From Treponema sp. (GTDB lineage: Bacteria; Spirochaetota; Spirochaetia; Treponematales; Breznakiellaceae): DNA of 11,014 bases. Every line of letters starts with the position of its first letter. Positions within the stretch are counted from its first letter, which is position 1. The stretch covers positions 1 through 11,014 of the forward strand of contig JAISND010000114.1 in the NCBI GenBank assembly GCA_031276615.1. Reading direction: 5' to 3'. Positions 6,074-11,014 of this stretch are shown here, piece after piece. The notes under the pieces were generated by a model that worked only from the letters and a program-made list of their open reading frames with translations, ran no database searches and was not told the origin of the DNA. The translations under genes and the position numbers were made by a program.

Positions 6074-8454
6074 AGAAGCCTGATCCGCGGAGGCGGACGG
6101 ATCGATCCCCGAAAAAGACCGGCCCGGTTCCTTTCATCTGCCTTGTCCAGCCGCCCTTTGTGCAGCTCAACTGCCCGTACCCCGGCCTTTACTATCTCCG
6201 GTCTTTTCTGGAGCGGCGCGGCTTTCCGGTTGTCGTGCGGGATCATTCCATAGCCCTCTTTGAGCGAATCTTTTGCCGGGAAGGACTAAAACGAATCTTC
6301 GAGGACGCCGGGAGGGCAATGGACGGAAAGCCGCCGGGCCGGCAGGGCGAAGGCCGCCGTTTTGACAGGGGCCTCCGTCCCGTTATCGAAAGTTTCCTGT
6401 CCGAGAAAGACCGCTGGCTTTCTTCGATAGACAGGCTGGTCAACTTCCTCCGCGGCCGGGATCGCGAATGGGGACACCTGCTCTGCCTGGCGAACGGAGT
6501 CGTCCCCGGCGGCCCCCGCTTTGACGCCTGCCTCGCCGCCCTGGGCGGCGCGGAAGCGGAGGTCTCTCCGGATTTGGCGCCGCTCCTCGCGGGCAAGCTT
6601 CTGGCCGATCTCGCCGATTTCATCACGGCCGCCCTTGACCCCGGTTTCTCGCTGATCCGCTATGTTCCCTCGGCCGCCGGCGCGGGCTTTCGGGATTTTT
6701 CCCCGGTACGGGCGGGACTTGACGGGTACGTTATGAACGCCTTCTACCGCCCCTTTCTTGAGGAAGAGTGGAAAACGCTGAACCGTGAACGGGCGGCCGG
6801 TACGGAGGGCCTGCTCCTCGGCGCCGGCATCCCCTTTCCCGGATGTCTGGCCGGCGCGCTGGCCTGCGCGGCTTCGGCAAAAAAATTTTTCGGCGATGCC
6901 GCGATCACCGTCGGAGGCGGCGGCTATGTCAACACGGAACTCAGGTTTACCGGAGAGGAAAGGATCTTTGATTACTTCGATTACCTTGCCTTTGACCGGG
7001 GCTACGGCGCGCTTGCCGCGATACTGGAACGGGAGGCCGCGCCGGCGGAGGGCAGGGGGCTTTATAAAACCATGTACCGTTCGCCGTCCGGCGGCATTGT
7101 CCGCGGAGCGGGCATAGCCGCCCCGGAGGAGGAACGCGAAGCCCCGTCCCGAACGCGCGGCGAAGAACGTTATGCGCAAACAGACGCCGGCGCGGTAAAG
7201 TCGGTTTTTCCGGATTATTCCGGCGTTGACTTTTCCCGCTACATTTGTCCCGTTGACGATCTCAACCCCATGCACCGGCTCTGGTCGGACGGGCGCTGGA
7301 TCAAGGCTTACCTCGCCCACGGCTGTTACTGGCACAACTGCGCCTTCTGCGACGTAAGCCTTGATTATATCCGTTCCTTTGAGCCGGTCGATCCCGGCGC
7401 CCTGTTCCGCCACCTTCTTGACCAGGCGGAAAAAACCGGCGTCCGGGGGATACACTTTGTCGACGAGGCCTGTCCGCCCGCTTCCCTCGTCAAATTCGCC
7501 CTGCTCAACCGCGGGGCGGGACTGCCCCTGGTTTTCTGGGGGAACATTCGTTTCGAAAAAGATTTTACGCCCGACACGGCGGCCGTTCTCGCGGCCGGCG
7601 GTCTTGTCGGCGTTTCCGCGGGGATAGAAGTCGCCTCCGAAGCGGGTTTCAGGCGTACCGGAAAGGGCATAAACCTCCGCGATGTAACGCGGGCCTGCGC
7701 CGCTTTCAAGGAAGCGGGAATCCTCACCCACGCGTATCTTATTTACGGTTACTGGGATGAAGACGATCAGGAGATCGTTGATTCCGCCGAAACCCTGCGC
7801 CAGCTTTTCGCCGCGGGGCTTCTGGACTCCGCCTTCTGGCACAAGTTTGTCCTCACCAGACATTCCCGAATCTACGCGGAGAAACGGCGCGGCCTGCATC
7901 CGGCGCTGGAAATTGCCGGCGATACCGGCCCCGGCGGCCGCGTCTTTGCGCTTAACGATCTTTCCTTCGCGGGCGAGGAAGCTTTCGACAGGTTCACCCT
8001 GCCCCTGGATCAACTCCTTTCCCGGTGGATGGCCGGCGATACTTCGCGGCCCGTCGAGGGGGCCTTTCCTTTCAGGGTTCCGGAGCCCGCGGTCAGCCCC
8101 GGCCTGGTATCGGGCCTGCTGGATGAGTACGCCCGCGACCGTGACCGTGAAAGGCGGTCTGTTCCCGGCGCGGCGGACGTGCTTTTTCTCGGGTCCGCGT
8201 CCCCAAGGCGGGCCGGGGGCGGGGCCGCGCGCCTCCTCTGGCGCTGGCGGCTCGCGGAATACGGCCTGCGGCTGGACAGGCCCGGCGCGGCGGAACAGGC
8301 GGCTTCGCTGCTCGAGGCCGCTTCAGGGGGCATGGCGGCGGCCGTTTTTTACCAAAAGCTGGAAGCCCTTCTCGGCGGCGAAACCGCGAAGAAGGCGTGG
8401 AATACCCTGAGGAAAGGGGGGCTGGCAACGGTGCGGACGGCTGAAAGGGACTGA
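6070..8454 (+). CDS. B12-binding-like radical SAM protein with a CX4CX2C cluster motif
   Basis: This encodes 794 residues, starting at ATG 6070 with AAAGGA as ribosome binding site. The N-terminal part begins as a Rossmann-like cobalamin-binding-type fold, FICLVQPPF (22-30) and YLRSFLERRGFPVVVRDHS, and resumes after roughly 170 residues with GIPFPGCLAGALACA, a VGGGGYVNTE loop (281-289) and FDYLAFDRGYGAL. The DxHxxG cobalamin-ligand motif is not present, so B12 binding by the base-off mode is doubtful. The radical SAM core follows: GCYWHNCAFC with Cys419, Cys424 and Cys427, spaced CX4CX2C instead of the standard CX3CX2C, then IHFVDEAC (461-468), FWGNIRF, SAGIEV (516-521) and HAYLIYGYWDED. The C-terminal 200 residues have no motif I recognise. 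Such proteins reductively cleave SAM to a 5'-deoxyadenosyl radical; the substrate here is unknown. It is convergent with pbpC. Confidence 0.9.
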   Translation: MKKPDPRRRTDRSPKKTGPVPFICLVQPPFVQLNCPYPGLYYLRSFLERRGFPVVVRDHSIALFERIFCREGLKRIFEDAGRAMDGKPPGRQGEGRRFDRGLRPVIESFLSEKDRWLSSIDRLVNFLRGRDREWGHLLCLANGVVPGGPRFDACLAALGGAEAEVSPDLAPLLAGKLLADLADFITAALDPGFSLIRYVPSAAGAGFRDFSPVRAGLDGYVMNAFYRPFLEEEWKTLNRERAAGTEGLLLGAGIPFPGCLAGALACAASAKKFFGDAAITVGGGGYVNTELRFTGEERIFDYFDYLAFDRGYGALAAILEREAAPAEGRGLYKTMYRSPSGGIVRGAGIAAPEEEREAPSRTRGEERYAQTDAGAVKSVFPDYSGVDFSRYICPVDDLNPMHRLWSDGRWIKAYLAHGCYWHNCAFCDVSLDYIRSFEPVDPGALFRHLLDQAEKTGVRGIHFVDEACPPASLVKFALLNRGAGLPLVFWGNIRFEKDFTPDTAAVLAAGGLVGVSAGIEVASEAGFRRTGKGINLRDVTRACAAFKEAGILTHAYLIYGYWDEDDQEIVDSAETLRQLFAAGLLDSAFWHKFVLTRHSRIYAEKRRGLHPALEIAGDTGPGGRVFALNDLSFAGEEAFDRFTLPLDQLLSRWMAGDTSRPVEGAFPFRVPEPAVSPGLVSGLLDEYARDRDRERRSVPGAADVLFLGSASPRRAGGGAARLLWRWRLAEYGLRLDRPGAAEQAASLLEAASGGMAAAVFYQKLEALLGGETAKKAWNTLRKGGLATVRTAERD

Positions 8455-8478
8455 CCCGTTCCCCGCGGTCTCCGTCCC
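8447..8478. terminator. Possible shared hairpin between convergent radical SAM and pbpC genes
   Basis: GGGAC (8447-8451) can pair with GTCCC (8474-8478), and GACC (8453-8456) with GGTC (8467-8470), leaving a 10-base loop and small bulges. It spans the radical SAM stop and the 30-base gap before pbpC ends. There is no T run on either strand, so if it stops transcription it does so weakly or with help from Rho. Confidence 0.25.
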
Positions 8479-8484
8479 TGCCTG

Positions 8485-10866
8485 TCACCTCACTTCGATT
8501 TGAGTCTCCGCGCTCCGCCCGCGGCTGTCCTCCACAAGGATGCGGTGACGCCCCCGGCGCAGGGGCAGCACGTACACCCCTGCCAGGTTAAGGCTGCCCC
8601 GCGGAACATCGTCGACATACACAAGGGCGTCCGCGTCGAAGCCCGCCGCCTCGATCCGCAGGGCCTGGGCATCCGGGGGAAGGGCGGGGTCAAGGTAAAA
8701 CACGGAGCCGGGAACGGGGATGCGGATGCGGGCGCCGCCGGGGTTTTCTCCGGCCGGCGGGATCGTTCCCCTGCGAAAGCGTTCCCGCAGCCAGGCCTGG
8801 TACTCCGGGGGATAGACCGGTTCGCCCTCCGCGCGGCGGTGCCATGAGCAAAGGCCGGGCAAGCGATCCGGCAGCAGCCGTTCATGGATGACGCCGACGC
8901 AGAAGGGGCCCGCCTCCATTCCCGAAAGGGCGCATATTTCAATGTCCCGGGCCTTGCCGGGAAATTCCCCCGCCGGAAACAGCCCGCCCCCTGGAGGCGC
9001 GGTTCCCGGAGGCGCGGGGCCTTCCCCGGAGGAGGCCGCGGACGCCGTCCGGGCATGTTCCGCGGGCTGTCCTGTCCCGGCCTTCTTTTCAAGCGCGCCA
9101 AGCAGATCCGCCGCGAGCCGTGCGGGAACGGAGCTGCCGGTTCTTCCCACAACGGTTTCCCCGGAAAAATTTCCCATCCACACGCCCGCGGTAAAGCGTT
9201 TTGTAGCGCCTAATGCCCAGATATGCTGAAACTGATTCGCCGTTCCGGTTTTAAACATGGCCGGGAACGAAGTGGCAAGGGCCGGCGCGGGGCCAAAGCC
9301 GGCAAAACGGCTTGCCCGGTCGGACAGAATGTCGGCGATGACGGCGGCGCTGTAGGGCGACATAACCTGCGTCCCTTCGCCTTCCCGCCCGGCTTCCCCG
9401 TTTTCAAGCCAGCGCAGAACGGCGGACCTGCCTCCCCGGGGAAAAACCGAAAAAGCCCTGACCAGTTCCTCAAGGCTCACTTCGGCGTTGCCCAGGGCAA
9501 GGCCCGTGCCGGCGCTCCCCGGGGAACGGGCGATGGAGTCGAACCCCAGGCTGACCAGGTACTCCTCAAAGGAACGCACCCCCAGCCGCTCAAGAAGGTA
9601 CACGGCGGGGATATTGAGGGAGGAGGCAAGGGCGGCGCGGAAACGGACGGGGCCGTTAAAGCGGCGGTTAAAGTTCGCCGGGCTGTAGGCTTCGCTGCCG
9701 CCGAATACGGTGGGAATATCCGGAATCACGTCGTTAGGCGAAAAACCTTTTTCCAGGGCCAGACTGTAGAGGAAGGGCTTAAGGCAGGAACCGGGCTGGT
9801 TCACAACCCGTACCCCGTCGATCTTGCCGCCGTTTTCCTCATCGAACCAGGAAGCGGAGCCAAGGTACACCAGTACCGCGCCGCTACCGTTGTCAATGGC
9901 CAAAACAGCCCCGTTGCTTACCCGGTTGTTTTCAAGCAGCGCCAGTTCCGCGGCAAGCCGTTTTTCGGCGTAGAGCTGCATTTCCAGATCCAGCGTGGTA
10001 CGCAGGGCCCCGCGCGGAGAGCCGGCGTCCGCGGCTTTGTCCGCGGACAAAGCGCCGCCGGAACCGGCGCGGTACATGGCCGCGACACGCCCGGTAAAAT
10101 GGGGCGCGTAGAAGGGGGCTTTTGCCGCAGGCGACTCCGCGGGCGAAGCGCCGGCGGCCGCTTCGCGGAGCGAAGTTTCATCCGGCTCAAGGCCGCAGCG
10201 GCGGGAAAGCGCCACGGCGGCGGAAAGCGCCGCTTCCGGGTTCAGGGCAGGGTCGTAAAGGCCGGGTCTGCGTGGAATTACCGCGAGCAGGACGGCGCGG
10301 CTGTCGTCAAGTTCGGAGATGTTTCTGCCGAAGCGCGCCCTGGTCATGGCGGCGATTCCTTCGATGTTACTGCCGAAGGGAATGCCGTTAAACCAAAGCT
10401 CCAGAATCCGTTTTTTTGAAAGCCGCGCCTCAAGCCGCAGGGCGTCAAGGGCTTCGCCGATTTTTCCCTTCAAGCCCGGCCCGCGGGGCCTTACCAGCCG
10501 GGCAAGCTGCATGGTGATGGTGGAAGCCCCGGAGACAACGCGCCCGGCCCGGAGGTTTCGCAGGGCGGCGGCAATAACGGCGGCGGGGTCAACGCCGGGG
10601 TGAAAATAAAAGCGGGAATCCTCGGCGCGGAGAAATACCCGCCGCGCCCCGGCGGGTATGTCCTCCAGAGACGCCCATTCCCGTTTAACGCCGTCATCCG
10701 CGGGGAAAACCCGGAGAACGTTTCCGTTCCGGTCGTGCAGCGCGAGGCCGCGGGAACGGGACCGGTAGGCCTCAAGTTCGGGATAAGGCAGAAAGCGAAA
10801 AAGCGCCCACAGAAGGGCGGCAATGCCGAAGGGAACCGCAAATTTCAATTGACGGCAGCTCATCAT
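8485..10866 (-). CDS. pbpC: Penicillin-binding protein 1C (bifunctional transglycosylase/transpeptidase-type)
   Basis: PBP1C is an inner-membrane protein with a periplasmic glycosyltransferase and a penicillin-binding domain for peptidoglycan synthesis. The 793 residues run: short cytoplasmic start and signal anchor (about 8-27); GT51 domain with EDSRFYFHPGVD holding catalytic Glu82, GASTITMQLAR (113-123) and ELWFNGIPFGSNIEG (156-170); an Ala-rich linker (about 228-285); transpeptidase domain with SCLK (Ser360 and Lys363; the family usually has STLK), SLN (416-418) and KTGT (539-542); a Pro/Gly-rich linker (about 598-636); a Cys-containing segment (C645, C656, CSWH at 673-676); and the C-terminal PBP1C beta domain (about 715-793). 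All catalytic residues are present. The start is ATG 10866 or the adjoining ATG 10863; no ribosome binding site is visible before either. No alpha-2-macroglobulin gene, the common PBP1C partner, is next to it within the window. Confidence 0.95.
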   Translation of the reverse strand: MMSCRQLKFAVPFGIAALLWALFRFLPYPELEAYRSRSRGLALHDRNGNVLRVFPADDGVKREWASLEDIPAGARRVFLRAEDSRFYFHPGVDPAAVIAAALRNLRAGRVVSGASTITMQLARLVRPRGPGLKGKIGEALDALRLEARLSKKRILELWFNGIPFGSNIEGIAAMTRARFGRNISELDDSRAVLLAVIPRRPGLYDPALNPEAALSAAVALSRRCGLEPDETSLREAAAGASPAESPAAKAPFYAPHFTGRVAAMYRAGSGGALSADKAADAGSPRGALRTTLDLEMQLYAEKRLAAELALLENNRVSNGAVLAIDNGSGAVLVYLGSASWFDEENGGKIDGVRVVNQPGSCLKPFLYSLALEKGFSPNDVIPDIPTVFGGSEAYSPANFNRRFNGPVRFRAALASSLNIPAVYLLERLGVRSFEEYLVSLGFDSIARSPGSAGTGLALGNAEVSLEELVRAFSVFPRGGRSAVLRWLENGEAGREGEGTQVMSPYSAAVIADILSDRASRFAGFGPAPALATSFPAMFKTGTANQFQHIWALGATKRFTAGVWMGNFSGETVVGRTGSSVPARLAADLLGALEKKAGTGQPAEHARTASAASSGEGPAPPGTAPPGGGLFPAGEFPGKARDIEICALSGMEAGPFCVGVIHERLLPDRLPGLCSWHRRAEGEPVYPPEYQAWLRERFRRGTIPPAGENPGGARIRIPVPGSVFYLDPALPPDAQALRIEAAGFDADALVYVDDVPRGSLNLAGVYVLPLRRGRHRILVEDSRGRSAETQIEVR
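10034..10053. repeat. Perfect 20-base palindrome inside the pbpC interdomain linker
   Basis: The half-site GCTTTGTCCG (10034-10043) is followed directly by its reverse complement CGGACAAAGC (10044-10053). It encodes part of the Ser-Ala-Asp-Lys-Ala-Ala-Asp stretch of the linker between the two catalytic domains. A perfect palindrome of this length is not demanded by the protein sequence. Confidence 0.7.
10135..10175. repeat. Imperfect inverted repeats in the same pbpC linker
   Basis: CTCCGC and GAAGCG (10135-10150, with a 4-base bulge between them) pair with CGCTTCGCGGAG (10159-10170). The right arm overlaps a second hairpin, CTTCGC-GGA-GCGAAG (10161-10175). They lie some 80 bases from the 20-base palindrome, in sequence coding for the low-complexity Ala/Glu/Ser linker. 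Confidence 0.5.
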
Positions 10867-10877
10867 TACAGTATACT
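10849..10877 (+). promoter_or_regulatory. Strong sigma70-like promoter for the right-edge gene
   Basis: TTGACG (10849-10854), a 17-base spacer and TATACT (10872-10877) match the sigma70 consensus closely. Transcription would begin near 10884, giving a leader of about 30 bases that carries the AAGGAA ribosome binding site. The -35 box lies inside the first codons of the divergent pbpC gene. The -10 is part of the palindrome AGTATACT, which gives a mirror TATACT on the minus strand (10875-10870) with no -35 partner; that copy would start transcripts at about the pbpC ATG. Confidence 0.65.
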
Positions 10878-10913
10878 AGAATGGTACTTAAAATTCGGGA
10901 AAAAGGAAATACC

Positions 10914-11014
10914 ATGAGCGCCATACTTGATATTGAGACCAAGAAAAAACGGATTGAGGCCAACTGGCGCCTTGAAGAACTTGACGAGGTTCCCTTTGTT
11001 ATAGAAGTGGGAAA
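10914..11014 (+). CDS. N-terminus of a possible uroporphyrinogen-decarboxylase/MtaA-like protein, cut by the window edge
   Basis: ATG 10914 is preceded by a clear ribosome binding site (AAGGAA, 10903-10908) and a good promoter. Thirty-three codons are visible to the end of the window without a stop. The segment KKKRIEANWRLEELDEVPF (10-28) has the pattern R-x-x-A-x-W-R-x-E-x-x-D-x-x-P found at the N-terminus of the uroporphyrinogen decarboxylase family. In anaerobes that family includes corrinoid-protein methyltransferases (MtaA/CmuA-like) as well as true HemE. The call rests on this short motif alone, so the family is tentative; that a gene starts here is much more certain. Confidence 0.4.
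   Translation, partial: MSAILDIETKKKRIEANWRLEELDEVPFVIEVG

Noticed and set aside
6286..8013. Minus-strand open frame of 575 codons opposite the radical SAM gene
   Set aside because: Long antisense frames are expected in GC-rich genes with GC-ending codons; no domain motif is seen and there is no sensible start context.
9223..10419. Plus-strand open frame of 398 codons opposite pbpC
   Set aside because: Gly/Arg/Ala-rich shadow; the minus strand has all PBP1C catalytic motifs in order.

Overview
This is a GC-rich bacterial chromosomal segment, densely packed, with seven complete or near-complete genes of recognisable type, two genes cut by the window edges, and no intergenic gap over 100 bases. 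The gene content (enzyme I of the PTS, GTPase Der with a basic Gly/Arg tail, a short MerR regulator, an Rsm22-type protein, a B12-binding-like radical SAM protein, PBP1C, and a probable uroporphyrinogen-decarboxylase-like gene) suggests an anaerobic Gram-negative or diderm bacterium. A high-GC spirochaete of the Treponema/termite-gut type is my best guess, but this is inference from protein flavour and not proven by any marker here.

Layout. At the left edge (1-632, + strand) is the C-terminal end of a protein with beta-barrel-like alternating strands. It converges on a five-gene minus-strand operon that reads from about 5805 down to 711: ptsI, der, a MerR-type regulator, a small eight-cysteine protein, and an Rsm22-family methyltransferase-like protein. 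The last three junctions are all 4-base GTGA overlaps, so the downstream genes are probably translationally coupled to der. A hairpin followed by a T run lies just past the last gene. Because Der acts in large-subunit assembly and Rsm22/METTL17 proteins act in small-subunit assembly, the tail of this operon looks like a ribosome-assembly module with an uncharacterised Cys-rich protein inside it.

Divergently from ptsI runs a two-gene plus-strand unit (5867-8454): a 68-residue C4-type zinc-binding-like protein overlapping by ATGA with a 794-residue radical SAM protein. The 61-base gap between ptsI and this unit carries overlapping back-to-back -10 elements. The radical SAM gene converges on pbpC (8485-10866, minus), a full-length bifunctional penicillin-binding protein 1C for peptidoglycan synthesis. 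Divergent from pbpC, a good sigma70-like promoter (TTGACG-N17-TATACT) and a clear ribosome binding site lead into a gene cut by the right edge.

I see no mobile element, CRISPR array, tRNA or rRNA. The items most worth a second look are the small Cys-rich protein in the der-rsm22 chain, the C4 protein/radical SAM pair with its unusual cysteine spacing and domain insertion, the repeat at the 5' end of der, and palindromic DNA inside the pbpC interdomain linker. No obviously new defence or mobile system is present.
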